The translations under genes and the position numbers were made by a program. 64,000 nucleotides of DNA from Brassica napus (Eukaryota > Streptophyta > Magnoliopsida > Brassicales > Brassicaceae), in NCBI RefSeq assembly GCF_020379485.1, contig NC_063444.1, positions 323,501 to 387,500 on the forward strand. The letters are read 5' to 3'. Position 1 is the stretch's first letter; the number at the start of each line of letters is the position of its first letter. The notes below the pieces were generated by a model that was given only the letters and a program-made list of their open reading frames with translations, did no database searches and was not told the origin of the DNA. This document shows, in pieces, positions 11,750 through 24,559 of the stretch.

Positions 11750-13055
11750 TTACAAATTATTGTAGGAAAAAAAAAACAACAACTTTAATTTTTTGAACAA
11801 CATTTGAACTTAGCTAAAAAGTAAAAAGAAAATTCAGATATTGTGGTGTGTGTGAACGCTGGAACCCATTTGAGTGTGGGTCTGATTACTACTCCTATAT
11901 GGTTAGTGGGCCCCACAAATCGGCTTTTCCGTTCTCACCGATCGTTAAGTTCAATTTAACGTTGCAGCGTTCCCCGCAACCGCCATCGTGGTCCCCTCCC
12001 ATTAACACTATATGCCTTTTCTAATTTTTATTCTTATTTTGTCGCTGGTCCTAATTTGTTTTTATTAGTAATCTTCCTGTACTCGAGATAAATATAATAA
12101 CAAATTTCTATCAATGAAATGAACGATTATTTCTTTTTCAGCATATAAATTTTCTTGTTCTGTTTCAAATTTCTTATTATCTTGATGTTAGAAGAAAACT
12201 AGACAAACTGGTAGTTAGATATCATGTATTAAATTATAAAGTTGAGATATGATTTTATGGTTTATGAAATTAATAAAAACACTTTCTTCATATGCTAGTC
12301 TATTTGTTAATTATTTTCTTAGTTTACTTGTGTTTGAAATCATGAGTTATCAGGTTTATTATTTAGCAAAGATATTTGTTATAAATTATTAAGTTAGAAA
12401 TGTTATATACTTTGTTACTTCGTCTAGTTGTTATGTATCATGAATTTCAAAAAGTTACACTGTTTAGTTCCAAAAAATAATGTATCCGTATAATAGAAAA
12501 CCTAATTAATCCAAATCTAGTAACGGAAATATAGTCCCTCCTAAATTGTTTAGATATGTCAACTGTCAAGTACATATATACACACATCTCAATTTCCCTT
12601 GAATATAATTTTCTTCGTGAGGCCTATCCAAAAAGAGTTACCTCTCTCTTGTATGAAGACATCGGCCGTTCTATATTTTGATCTTCAGTTCTTTTTTTTC
12701 CATAAATACGTTGTCTCCACTGTTTTTTTTTTTTGGTAAAATTTGTCTCCATTGTTTCGTAATCACTAAAACGAAGTACGATATACAGTCGAAAACCCAT
12801 ATTCTTTAACATAGTACAATTGTGATTTCATAATGTGTTTTAAAAAAAAAGAATATCGAACAAAAAATTATCACGCTAGCTCGAATTAAGACTTTAATAT
12901 TGCATCAGCCAATTATAACCCCTAACATGTAATTTTATTAATACGACAAAAAGTTTCTTTTAACTGCATCAAGCATTTTCATTAGTTAGTTTCTTTAAGC
13001 TACAGTCTATACACTATATATAGCTGTTGAAATTTACTGAATGCCACGTGGGTTA
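11750..13055. other. Intergenic region upstream of the TPP gene
   Basis: No coding region is supported. The promoter-proximal part (11850-12000) is less AT-rich than the rest. Short A/T runs are common; no clear repeat boundary is seen. Confidence 0.6.
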
Positions 13056-13232
13056 GAGCATGATTATTGGGGCGTTCTTAGCAGAATATAAGAACATGTC
13101 TCTTAATTTTTAAATAAAAAAATTAAGAATCGGCTCTTAAATATCTTATTTAAGAACCGGTTCTTAGCTTTTTTTTTTTAGTTAAAAGTTAAGAGAAAAA
13201 CCTAACCCTAAGAACCTCTAGTAATCACGCTC
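13056..13232. mobile_element. Harbinger-like MITE (177 bp) with TTA target duplication
   Basis: Terminal inverted repeats GAGCATGATTATTGG and (reverse complement of the right end) GAGCGTGATTACT are flanked by TTA at 13053-13055 and 13233-13235. A TTA target-site duplication is characteristic of PIF/Harbinger elements. The interior is self-complementary (TTCTTAGC and TTAAGAACCGGTTCTTA blocks) and has no coding capacity. A related copy lies at 43252-43555. Confidence 0.75.
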
Positions 13233-13703
13233 TTAGTAGTTCATCACTAATAGATATTCCTCAGACTCATTGTTGTGTGCAAAGTATTCATACGGCTTGA
13301 TTCCGTCATAAGTTTCCATCCAATAATGATTTACAGAAAACCTTTTTGCGAGAAACATATTCATCCATAATCTATTAACCATCCAAGTTAATCGAATACC
13401 ATATATGATATTTCATTGGTATGAAATATTTAATTGTGTCCACTCCTGAGTCCTGATTATGTCCCCCGCGCATGCATGCATCAGGATTTAGTTATGAAGT
13501 TATATATAAAGAATCTGAATAGGGTTCTTAGTAACTTCTACAAGAAGGAAACCTCATAAAAACGTGATGTTAGGACTAAACTATTCAAAAAATATTCTCA
13601 TGACCACTATTTTTAAACTGTTCGATTCACAATTGATAGGAACTTTTAATTATCATTTTTCAGATCCTGATTTGAATCTGATGCACTAAAACAGCATTCC
13701 GAT

Positions 13704-13850
13704 GTTTTTTTTTTGCTAAGAAAAAAAGTGTTTTCACCTCTTTGCCGGGAACCCAAGCAATGTAAATAGTCCCTCCCAGCGCGAATCGAACCCGGGTGGC
13801 GGAAGTTACAGCCGCAACTCGTTTACCACCATGACTCGTTCTGGTAAAAC
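13704..13850 (-). mobile_element. tRNA-derived SINE
   Basis: Read on the minus strand it has an internal Pol III promoter: A box TGGTAAACGAG (13818-13828) and B box GGTTCGAACC/GGTTCGATTC type at 13783-13792, about 26 bp apart. A tRNA-unrelated tail follows and ends TTAGC with a run of about ten A residues at 13704-13713. No cloverleaf can be folded, so it is not a functional tRNA. Exact 5' end and target duplication are not clear. Confidence 0.7.
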
Positions 13851-15550
13851 AATATTTTTCGTCAGAATACGTATTTAGAGTAACTTGAACAAACGTAATC
13901 ATAATGTATCAGTTCGATAGCGAAGGAGCAGGTATGTATATATACGTAACACCCGCATATGTATATATGTGATTCTGCAAGAAGGTAATAACATATGCGT
14001 CAAGTTGCATGGCATTTATGCATGATTTTTTTTTAAAGGGCATTTATGCATGGTTCAAAGCAAACTTCTGAACCGACACCTCACGTGTAACGAATCGAGA
14101 GTGTCTCTACCTAACATGTGGATCCCTACGAGGCATAATAGTATCATATGCAAATAATTGTCCCAGTTACATTAACCCACTCTTCTCGGATCATTAATAT
14201 TAGCGATCTGTCATCTGTTGGGCTAATTACGCTTGACCAAAGTCTGAAACAATTTTTCTTTTTTGAGAAAAGTCTGAAACAATTTTTGTCAAGATTATAA
14301 ATTCATGTATGAGTTGAGTGATTATTAGAAACATTCTAATAAAAATTAATTATTGATATGTTAGACATAAGTTCATGTTAGACTTGCATCAATCTCAATT
14401 ATATCGATCATTTTTCAGTAAGTTAGCACTTTATGAAAACCAAGCATAATGTCGGTCGCATGAGGTACTTTTTACATTTTTGACAATTTTTATCACATGG
14501 CATTTTTGGATGCCAGAAACTCTTAGTGCAAACCACCAAACGAGAAATTCCAGGACTGTGTACTTTATGGAAAGAAAAGCATAGTATAAATAAAACCCTG
14601 TCAAAGAAAAATCTTACCTTTTTTTCTTGGAAAATTTGAATCAATAACCACAAAATATATTATATTTCACTAGCTAAACATTTTCCTTTCTTTCTTCTTT
14701 TTTCTTCCTATCTCTCTCTTTATTTTCTTACTACAAAACTAATACTTCCTCAAATATCGGCATTCAGCAAATTAACCTTTTTTTTCTTTTCGGCCAATTT
14801 TTTTTTTAAAAGAGAAGAAAAAAACAAATATATTGAAAAAACAAATATATTTTTGTCCATTGAGTCGATGGCTTTGACTAAACTGCTAACAGCAACGGCT
14901 TCTCCAAACTTTTCGGCACAACTCGTGATTGGTGGGTCCTAAGCATGCAACAGAGACTTAATCTTGCCACGTGGAGTAGTCCATGGTGTCCACAGGTCCT
15001 GCCATGTCATCATTTACCTGTTTTCCGTTCACAAACAGTAATTTTTTGTATGATAGATAGTTTTGATATAATAAAAATTAAGACATGCTAATTTTTTTAT
15101 AAAAGCAAATATATATATATATGTATATATATGTGTGATGAATTTTATAATTATTTAGAGACGATCATTTGTAAAATAGATTCTATGCAAATTCATATGA
15201 AAAGAAGAAAGTTGATAGCCTTTAATATGAGAATATTAATAGATCAATTATATGGACGTCGTATATCAAACGAGAAAAGTTAACGATTCTTTTTCTCAAA
15301 ATATATCACTATTCCATCAAGTTGCTCTCATTTCTTAATAATAAAATAACCTTGTAGGTCCTATATTTTCATTCTCTACCAATTTTTTTTTTTTTTTTTT
15401 TGAAAAAATTCTATACCAAATTTAATTAAGTTTATCTGGCATCCCAACCAACCACTAACCTTTCAAATCGTATTCTCTTTGTAGAGTTGATCCACGCCAA
15501 ATTAATGATTCTACAATAAACTAGCTAGTCTGTGGTATGATTATATGAAG
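13851..15550. other. Intergenic region
   Basis: No gene or bounded element recognised. It contains a short AT microsatellite near 15105-15130 and a T17-class run near 15384-15402. Confidence 0.6.
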
Positions 15551-16159
15551 AACATTACAGGGGATTTACCGAATATGATTCAAAACTTAATTTTGATTGT
15601 AAAAATATACCCAAACTTGAATCGAAATGCAAAAGTAATCCAAAAGCCTTGTGAAATTACAGTCAGCTCCTTGTGACCAAACAAAAAAACATAACTCATT
15701 TTTACGAACATAGCCCTGCTAAGTCTTCTGAGTCTTTTGAGATTCTGTTAAGTTTTCTGGACGACGTCCACGGAAGTTACAGTTGATCTTAAAAATAATT
15801 TATAAATTTTGTAAAAAATATTTTGATAAGCGAAAAATCAAAATCATGTAATTATAAACAGTTTTAAGTGATATAAATTAAGATATAATAAAATTGAATT
15901 GTTTTCAACATAGTTGAGTGAAAGTAGTGAATCATGATATTCTTTGGTCGGCGGTTTGGCAACATATGTTGGAGTGTTGTATGTAATCTTAGGGTTAGAT
16001 TTTGGAAAGTTTAAATGTTTTTTTTGAAAAATTAAATTTTTACCTACATGTGATTATTTCTGTGTATAGTAAACAATTTTTAAGTTTAATTTGATTTTAT
16101 GAAGTTTTTAGTTAGTTAATTTAGTTTAGGGGTTATGTTTAAGGTCTAGACGACTAACA

Positions 16160-16270
16160 TGTAAGTCGTCTGGCGATTAGAAGACTTCTCTGAAAGTCTT
16201 CTAACTCCCACTAAAAATATTTTAGTTTCCCGCTAAAAATATTTTAGTTTCCCGCTAAAAATATTGAAAT
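16160..16270. repeat. Short tandem repeat inside the Mutator-like element
   Basis: About three copies of a ~23-bp unit built on CCCGCTAAAAATATTTTAG occur near 16205-16265, next to a GACGACT/AAGTCGTCT inverted pair. Confidence 0.8.
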
Positions 16271-16409
16271 CTTTTGGGCGACTTATAAGTAAATTGTCTA
16301 GTAAGTCTTCTGATCGAAAATATTTAACCTTATTGGAATTTTTGTCTCCATATACAAAGAAAAATTTACACATTCTCTCTCCTCCTCTCAAATAACTGCA
16401 ACAAAAAAG

Positions 16410-17330
16410 GCATGTTCTTCATTCTAAAACTCTCCAACCTCTCTCTAATTTCTTTGAACTTATAAACACCAAACTTTATTATTTTTGTTTCATGTCTTTC
16501 TCACTAGTTTATCTTGTTTTGCAGGTTTATCATCACATGGTTCTCATCTTCCACTCATTTAAAGGTAGATTTATTAATTTTAGATATGTATTTTTGTGTG
16601 TTTTATAAAGGTAGATCTATCTAATCTTACACTCATTTTTTCTGTTTTTAAGCCATTTGAACGTTTTTGGAGATGCATGTTTATCAGATCCAGACGACTT
16701 TTGGGCTAGAAGTCTTCCAGACGACTTCCAGGAATTCTTCCAGACGACTTCCAGGAAGTCTTCTGACGGAGTCTTCTCCCATGTCTCCCTTTCATAATAG
16801 ATCTGAGCGTTTTGGTAAGTTTTTATGTCTGATTTTTTTTATTTGGTAACCTCATGTTGCATAAAGTTCATACCTTTTTCTCAAACTAAAACTCTCCAAA
16901 CTCACTCTACTCTCTTTGACTTGAAAACACTAAACTTTATATGAATTTTTTATTTTTGTCTCATGCCTTTCTCACTAATCTATCCTTTTATTGCAGGTTT
17001 TTAATCAGATGATTCTCATCTTCCACTTGGATATGTACTTTGTGTGTTCTATAAAAGTATGTCTATTTAATTTCCACTTATTTTCTCTGTTTTTAAGTCA
17101 TTTGAACGTTTTTTGATATGATATGCAGGTTTTTCAGATCTGGGTTTGATATACATGTTTTTCTGATTTTTTATCAGACTTTGGAAGACCTATGGGAAGT
17201 CTTCTCGGAAGTCTTCTAAAATATAATGCACTAGAAGAATTCCAGGAAGTTTTTTAGACGACTTCAAAGAAGTCTTCCAGACGACTTCCAGGAAGTCTTC
17301 TGACGGGGTCTTCTTCCATATCAAGTAGAG
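16410..17330. repeat. Internal ~450-bp direct duplication in the Mutator-like element
   Basis: The block 16410-16850 is repeated in diverged form at about 16860-17330. Both copies share, in order, CTAAAACTCTCCAA, a CATGYCTTTCTCACTA block, an intron-like TTGCAGGTTT, GATTCTCATCTTCCAC or its variant, a CATTTGAACGTTTTT block and terminal CCAGACGACTTCCAGGAAGT arrays ending TCTTCTGACGG. The exon/intron-like texture suggests a duplicated captured gene fragment, unidentified. Confidence 0.7.
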
Positions 17331-17994
17331 TCTAAGCTTGTCTTTGTAGAGGAATGATCTATAATAGTTTTGTTTGTGGTATGTTTTGTGATTTGCATGT
17401 GTACTCCTTTAGTTGTAACTTTTTTTGTAAATTTGAAAAGATATTAATCAAAAAGTTTGGTAAATATGTTCATTTTCCACAATATTATTTTGCAAAAATT
17501 ATTTGACATAATTGAAGTTATTGATACAACTTCAATAGCAAAACACAATAACACAAAAAAATTAATCAAATTTATTACAACTAACGGAGAAGAATTCTCA
17601 AGAAAACTTAGTCAAATTTACAAAAGATAAAACATTACATAAGTTCAAAGCTAGAACACTTTCATTAGATACATAAGTAAAAAGTATATCTTATGATCTG
17701 AGAAGACACATTAAACCATGTTACTTGATATTCTCGAAGTTACTTAACACTTTTGAAAATTAAATAAACATATCTTAAAGGTACTTAACAAATTTACAAA
17801 AACTAACGTAGAAGAAGTCTTCTCAATTAGCTAGAAACTTTACTAAACATGAATGTTGGTAACCTCATAAATATCACCAATTAAGTTATAAATTTCATTC
17901 AGTAGCCCCAATATTGATTAATATACATGAATAACAAAAAAAATTAAAAAGTCTTTATAGTTTTAGAGAAAATGAAAGTTTATTAAACATTGAC

Positions 17995-18465
17995 GCAGAC
18001 GACTTTCACGGAAGTCGTCCGTCCGACGATTTACATGGAAGTCGTCAAAGATAAGCAAAGTTTGACCAGAATTTCGGAATAAAATCATGGACGACTTCAA
18101 TGTAAGTCGTCGGACGGACGAGTTCCGTGTAAGCCGTCTAGAAAAAAATAATTTTTTTTGTTTTATTTTTTAATTGCAAAACTAACCTGAGAGGTATAAC
18201 AAAATATTATTTTTTTAATTTTTTACTGGACGACTTACGTGTAAGTCGTCCAGGAAAAGTAAAATTTCTGACACAATCCGGTCAAATGCAAAACTAACAT
18301 GTTTACCCTAGACGACTTACGTGGAAGTTGTCTCGAATTTTTTTTTTTAACAAACATAGATGGACGACTTCCATGTAAGTCGTCGATAAAAATACATTTA
18401 AAAGTCAATTGCAAAATTAACCTCTGCATTGACCAGAAGACTTCCATGTAGGTAAGTCGTCTGGA
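17995..18465. repeat. Array of imperfect GACGACTT...AAGTCGTC palindromes
   Basis: At least six imperfect palindromes of 20-30 bp occur, for example around 18000, 18090, 18229-18251 (GGACGACTTACGTGTAAGTC), 18310, 18361-18384 and 18435. They are spaced irregularly, with AT-rich DNA between. The same word recurs at 15765, 16147, 16695 and 17280, so it is a theme of the whole element. Confidence 0.85.
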
Positions 18466-18991
18466 CGAACAGTATCACAGATCTGGGGAAAAACTGATTT
18501 CATAGTTTCAACCAGTGAGATAACTTGTTTAGCACACATAAGTCTTCTCCAAGCACTCAGAATCTCAAACAAAAGTGACCCACCAAGAATCGTAAGCTTC
18601 AATGGCTCTATGAACCATAAAAAATTTAGAATCAAAGTCTTGATTTTTTTGGATGAATATGAAGAGAAAGTGAAAGAGATGTTGTTTTTAGTTCATAAGA
18701 ATTGAGAAATAAAGAGTGTAAATCAATTTTTAGGTGCATTGAGAGCTTCAAATTGGTTGTTCATGGTGGTTGGTGTATTGATGGCAATGCCAATATTGTG
18801 AATATTTGAGAAAGATGAGAGTGATGAAGTAAAATATGCATTTTCAAAAAAAAAAAAAATAATGGCATTTTCGTGAATAATTTTAACTTTGGCGATGAAA
18901 TAGACAAATCAAAATTTCAAAAGAAAACATGGGTTAGTTTTGTGTTTGACTTCAAGTTTTGAGTCATATTTGCAAAAATCCCAACATTATA

Positions 18992-20864
18992 ATCAGATAG
19001 ATACCTTATGCCAGGAGTAAACCTAGATTTTGAGTTCTGATGATATTAGTGAAATAATATAAATTTAGGCCGAAACGCCCTCAATCATTGAGAACTTTTC
19101 CACGGCTTAAAACAAAACCACAAGCTGTTAGATATACATGAATTTTTTTTGTTATTTTTAGTTATAAAAGGCTCTAATAGCTAGAGAATACCGATCTCTT
19201 TATAATGTTCAGTTACTTTAGTAGATAAGAATAAATACACAAAAAAAGAATAAATATGTACATATATACGATCAAAACGAACGCATGCATAGTATATATA
19301 TATGAACGAATGTAAAAAAGGGAACTGAATCAATGTAATTTTTTAGACTTATTTTCTGAAATAAAGTATGTACTATATATCAATTCCAAACCATAATCAC
19401 ATAACTAAATTACAGTTCTATTAGGTTTATCGAGAGCCTTTCAGAAATGTTGGAGCTTACTCTGTAGTGCAGGAGATCATCTTTAAAGAGAGAAAAGGAC
19501 GTTCTTACTTTAAAATCATCGATGTCTATTGATTATGTGTTAAAAGGAAAATGTCGTAGGTTACTCTTTATGATCTCCAAGAGTCGCCAATCTACAATTT
19601 GGGTGGCTTCTCTTTATATCACCATGGCCTTCAAACCTTTAATGGACCGACACTTTTTCGATGATTAAAGCTATGAGGTTGATATTATGATCATCCTTTT
19701 AACGTATCTGAAAGGCATGCATATTAATCATGCGATATGTTCAGTATATTTGTTATTATTATGAAAATCGCTAAAGAACATTACCCAATAGTATATGTGA
19801 TATCCACTTGTATCTAGTTGAATTGTCCGGTGTATATTTATGTCTATGCTACATTGAACTGATATAACATCGCTAAACGCGTATGTAAAATAACTCAATA
19901 CAACATGTCACTGGCAATGCTGAAAGGTAGTAAAAAGCACATAGTTTAACTATTCCACGCGAATAGCACGGTGCAGCGATGTCGATCTCGAAATTATTTT
20001 AGTTTTCTTTTATAAAATAGTTTTCAAAATGATCAACTGTTTTGTTACCAAAAAAAAAAGATCAACTGTTTAACTATAATATAGAAATGAAATCGCTAGA
20101 AGGATCTGAACGGGAACTAGTTGAATCGATTGTGACATTTACAAAGAACAAGAATGGATCATAGTAAGCTTCGCGCTGGAGTTTTTCACTTTCGACGTGT
20201 CTTGCATTACGGGCTAAGTGATTAACTCTAAATCCTCCCAGTTTTTGGTCTTTAAAGATTAAATATACAAGAAAACAAAACATTATTCTTTATCTAAATT
20301 GGACGCATAAAGTTGATGTGTCCTCTAATTTTCTCTTTTCCCTAATCAACCAACCACGTGCCCTTCTCTATCACATGAATGTATTTTATAAGCACACATA
20401 TTTAAAGTTTGACGTGTATATCATCACTTTATACACGTCTAAATATCTCTATAAATCTATCATATATCAAAAAAAAAAATATATAATATATCTACTCCTG
20501 ATTGGATAAAAGTACGTTATACATAATTATTTTTTGCTAAGTGCTGTATAATATATATTTGCTAATTACTTTTAAATTCAAATTTCGCCAGATAATTTCC
20601 AAAAACGTATTCCTCTTGTAGTCTTGTGTTAATGAAAATGTTTTTTTTTTGAACCTATGTTAATGAAAATGTTGCTTTGAATCAAATATCATATGCGCAT
20701 CAATAACTAATTAAATATATACGCTTTGTATTTGGTATGCACAAGCGGATGTTTTAGATCAATATTAATGAATTGATTTAAAAATAAGTAAATTATTTTC
20801 CGCGGTAATCACAATAGTCTCACGTACATACCCATGTCATCGGCCCTCTTGGTTTAACAAATCA
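18992..20864. other. Intergenic region
   Basis: No supported gene. A minus-strand frame at 20074-20283 contains VNHLARNAR, faintly like the end of a plant RNase H domain, but it is too short to call. Confidence 0.5.
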
Positions 20865-21007
20865 CTAGATCATGATCCACGCAGGTTTTATTTTTGTTTT
20901 TATACATTTCGAGTTTGTCCAATTCCTTTTTTTTCTTTAAAGAACAATATTTAAATTGTGTTTTATACTAGTAGTTTTTCATCGGTGTATTAAAGATATA
21001 ACCGTGC

Positions 21008-21185
21008 AGTGAAAACACTAACATAATATTAAGTAATACGATTTGGATCGAAATAACTGTGTATTATAAATGTTCTGTGAAACACTAACCTAATAGTAAC
21101 CAATACAATTTGGATTAACATATCAGTATATTATAAACATAGACATAAGGTGAAAATACTAATCTAATATTAACAAAAAAGAAGA
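21008..21185. repeat. Degenerate ~66-bp tandem repeat, about three copies
   Basis: Copies near 21010, 21078 and 21150 share GTGAAAACACTAACATAATA variants followed by a TAACYAATACRATTTGGAT block and TATTATAAA. Confidence 0.65.
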
Positions 21186-22700
21186 AGACTAACGTCCCTG
21201 AAGTCTTCATTATAATTCTAATAAAATAATTGTAATAATAAAATAAATAAGCAAACAAAAGTGTATATTTTCTTTAAAAAATTAATAGATTAACCCCATT
21301 CGGATATATAAATGTTTAAATTGATAGATATAACAATTTTTTTTGGTCAAGTAATTTAAATAAAAATGTAATAATAGAAAAAAAATTATGGTTTTAATTT
21401 TTTTATTAATAGAATAGTATTTTCAATGTGTATGCAAGAATTCCAATAAATAAAGAAAAAATTAAGTGCAATCATAAAATTGTTTTTGTTTTATATTTAA
21501 ATTGCAATCTAACTATTATGATCCATAAAACAAAATTTTATTATAAATGCACAAGTCCATATCAAAACAATAAGCCCATAAGTAACAACAGTTGTCCAGG
21601 AAAAGAAAGAATAAAAACGGTTATCCTTTATTTTCCTTTTTCTTCCTTTATTTTCTTTTACAGACATAAACGTGTCTTTTTTTTTGTACAAGTGTTTGTT
21701 CCTCTTCGAAATCATCAATTCAAGTTTAAAGAGTATCCGTAACCCGATCAAAATTTTGGAAGTCAGAGAACCCCAAAATTTCTTTCTTCATTCTCATAAA
21801 ACAGAGCAAATGCATCAACATATATACTCATAAAAGGTTAGAATCTATATTCTTATACTTTGTTTTCATCCGGCCATCAATCGATACTGATTTTCTTGTT
21901 CTTATACAGATTGATTTGTTTGTTGATAGATTTATTGATTCCTATATAAGATCGGCTATCAATATCCTCGATTGAGAAATTCACGGGTTCTTGCATTCTC
22001 TATAAGTTTTCTTTGTCTGTGTCTTTCTCTGATCTGTTCGTCTTCCTCGATATCCATAATCATCAAAGGTAAAAAAAATAAGATACAAATCTAGATTGAA
22101 ATACAGATTTATGTTGATACAAAATTGTTGAATTTGATACTCGAGCTATCGAGTAAAGGTTGGACTATCAATCGTTTATATTTTTTTCCGGTAAAAAGTA
22201 TCGTCATTCTTTTTAACAATTTTAAATTTTGTTCTCTGATCAAGATAGTTAGATTGCTATCAGTTTTAATTGAACTTGAACTACTGTATATTCTTATGGT
22301 CTTTGGTTTTTGTTTTATTTTGTAGTATCCTAATAAAACGGGAGAAGCATAAACGGGAGAAGCATCATGTAGATACACAGAAGCAATTCAGGAATTTTCC
22401 ATGGCCACAATGTCTTGCATCAAAATATAAAGTAAGTTGTCTGGCAAATTTATATTACTTTTAGAAGGTTTAAGTGGAACTGTAAATGGTAGATAGGTTT
22501 TTCCCTGGAGAATGTTTGATGTGATGTAATGTATGTACTGTTTTAAATGAAAATTATCAAGCAAATAATGAATTATTATGATATGTATTTAGAAATGTAT
22601 GTCAACATTGCGTGAAACACAAATAGATAGTTGTAGAAAACCAAAACTAACGAAAAAAACAAAATTCTGGATAGTAGCAATTCTCACGCTTCCACAGCTC
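21186..22700. other. Helitron 3' portion or host sequence, no gene
   Basis: Low-complexity AT-rich DNA. Frames at 21428-21751 overlap on both strands and show no recognisable domain. The 21760-22080 stretch has a leader-like CT-rich texture but no coding region follows it. Confidence 0.45.
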
Positions 22701-24297
22701 TCACTCTTCCACATTTCTCACGGTTCCAAACCATAAACTCACGGTGCATTCCTGGATATACTCTTCATCATCATCTAGCAACCCACGCGCAAAACATGCC
22801 TCTTTATAGCTAGGATATAGAACACTGTTAAATGTTTTCATGTCTTCATAACTGGTAGGGCCTCTAACAACGTTCAGCAACACTCGCAGATAATAAGAAT
22901 TCTCTGGATTCCGTGGAGCATAATTTATTCTGCCTATGCTGAATCCCTTTTTTCGCCTACTGAACTTCTTCTTCGTTTTATCATAAGTATATAAGTTCGG
23001 AATTTGAGCATAAGTAAGAGTTCTTGCAAATTCATCAACTTTACACAAATCAAACCATGCCAAAAACATGGTATGTGTGATAAGCTTACGATTGACGACT
23101 TCTTGAATCTTATCTTTGCCTTTGAAAAAAACAGTCTGTTTTCCACGAAGATGGAATTGAAGCTTCTCAACTGATGTAGATCAATAATGTATTGGGAATG
23201 CAAAAGTGTGCCATGAAGCTTCACAAGAAGAAACATATCTACAAAAAACACAAATGATTATCATGTTATAGGATATGGCATAATGCTTTAAAATCGAGCT
23301 TAAATTAACATTTATGAATTCAGATACCTGCAATCAAAAGAATCTTGGAATTCATTTTTTTTCTTCTCAACGTTTGCTTCTCCATCACTGCCACCATTAG
23401 ATTCACCACAACCTGATGGTTCCACAACGACAGTGACACGATCACTACCCTTGTTGATGTACTTAAATAAGTACTTGATAGAACCTGTTTGGTTGCACCA
23501 CTCCACATTAATATGAGCTTTGTATAGAAGAGAGAGTTTCTTATTGTATGGGATCACAAATCTGTTATCACATTTCACGCCATTCTTCATCACAAAATTA
23601 TCAGAGTGCTCTTGCCTTCTATAAACAGGGAAACCTTCTTTAGTTACCGTAGTCTTCTCAGCATAGGATTTCGGATACAACTTAGAACATTTTTCATTCT
23701 CCATACAAGGTGCATTCCTATTAGCGTGACCACACGGTCCATGAATCATCATATCTTTGATAACACCATACAGCTCTGGTTCAGTGTCCTTATTAGGAAT
23801 TTTCTCCCTTATAATCTTGTCAATATCATCAGTGGTGGGAAACTTGCATGTAGGATGCATGAAGAGGAGAATATGAGCATGTGGCAGTCCCGTTTTTGGA
23901 ACTCAATTGTGTACATAGCTGAAACATTATAAACAGTTCAAAACACTTAAATAATCAAATAATTGTTAGTGCATAAATCAATTTTAATTAATAAAGAGTG
24001 TAAAATTATAACTTACACGCAACCGTCTTTCCTAGCAGATTTTTCTTAGTTAAAGCATCCATCAAAGAGTCAAGTTTGATCTTAAACATCCTAGAAATTA
24101 TTTCTGGTCTGTCCTCTGATGTTAACTTGCGCTCATTTAGATATCTTGTGATCTCTGGCCATTTAGGATTGCACGTGAATGTAATGAAGAGATCTGGAAA
24201 ACCAAAATGCTTGCATATGGCCACTGCATCCAAGTAGTTATTCTTCATATACCTAGGACCTCCTGTAAACGTAGCTGGTATCACATAAAAAGAGTTA
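22701..24297 (-). pseudogene. Helitron Rep (HUH replication initiator) pseudogene
   Basis: Several collinear minus-strand blocks match the N-terminal Rep part of plant Helitron RepHel proteins. 24017-24297 encodes PATFTGGPRYMKNNYLDAVA then LFITFTCNPKWPEI. An intron-like gap (23919-24016, gtaagt...cag) follows. 23868-23918 carries YTIEFQKR and the HUH motif LPHAHIL. 23312-23867 has [21 protein letters not shown] and [22 protein letters not shown]. 22701-23240 has [29 protein letters not shown] and [14 protein letters not shown]. Defects seen: a one-base loss just before LPHAH (about 23888-23892) and an in-frame TGA after PIHY. The helicase half that should follow ARGLLDDD is absent. It is a dead relic. 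Confidence 0.9.
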
Positions 24298-24324
24298 TAA
24301 AAACAAACTATAAACAATATGTAC

Positions 24325-24471
24325 ATTTTCATCAGCAAAGATGAACTCTAATGTGTCGCCTGCAAAAGGTGTGGTTTGTTTTCAAGAATGAAGCACTTTA
24401 ACTCGAATTTGCCAATTGTGTCTGACAGGTTTCACACCATCGATTAGAACTAAAGTGCTTGGTTTAGACAT
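24325..24471 (-). pseudogene. RPA1-like OB-fold N-terminal fragment
   Basis: Begins MSKPSTLVLIDGVKPVRHNW and continues IRVKVLHS, a TGA where Trp is usual, then KQTTPFAGDTLEFIFADEN. This is the N-terminal DUF223/OB-fold of plant RPA70-like proteins that travel with Helitrons. It stops at a potential donor (gtacat) only ~30 bp before the Rep relic. Upstream placement relative to Rep is unusual and suggests rearrangement or nesting. Confidence 0.75.
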
Positions 24472-24559
24472 TTTGTTTTTTGGGAGCTTTTTGTGTATGT
24501 CGAATGATGAATACGAAGAGAAGTATTTATGGAGACATTTTAGTGGGAGGTAATGAATA

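Larger units (their letters stand above)
15560..18982. mobile_element. Non-autonomous Mutator-like element (3.4 kb)
   Basis: The left end GGGGATTTACCGAATATGAT and the reverse-complemented right end GGGATTTTTGCAAATATGAC match over about 28 bp, both continuing TCAAAACTT. Flanks are AACATTACA (15551-15559) and AACATTATA (18983-18991), a 9-bp target duplication with one mismatch, the Mutator-superfamily signature. No transposase frame is visible. The interior holds a direct duplication (16410-17330) and many GACGACTT/AAGTCGTC palindromes. A minus-strand frame at 18417-18635 (LGGSLLFEILSAWRRL) could be captured exon sequence but is not recognised. Confidence 0.75.

Noticed and set aside
13783..13830. 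Possible tRNA gene from A- and B-box matches
   Set aside because: No acceptor or anticodon stem can be formed, and a poly(A)-ended tail follows; better read as a SINE.
16667..16849. Small frames inside the Mutator-like element
   Set aside because: They arise from the GACGACTT repeat in frame and match no protein.
17995..18465. CRISPR-like array
   Set aside because: Palindromes are variable in length and spacing, spacers are not uniform, and this is a plant chromosome; they are transposon-internal repeats.
20074..20283. Possible retrotransposon RNase H end (VNHLARNAR)
   Set aside because: Only about ten residues are suggestive and no other retroelement sequence lies nearby.
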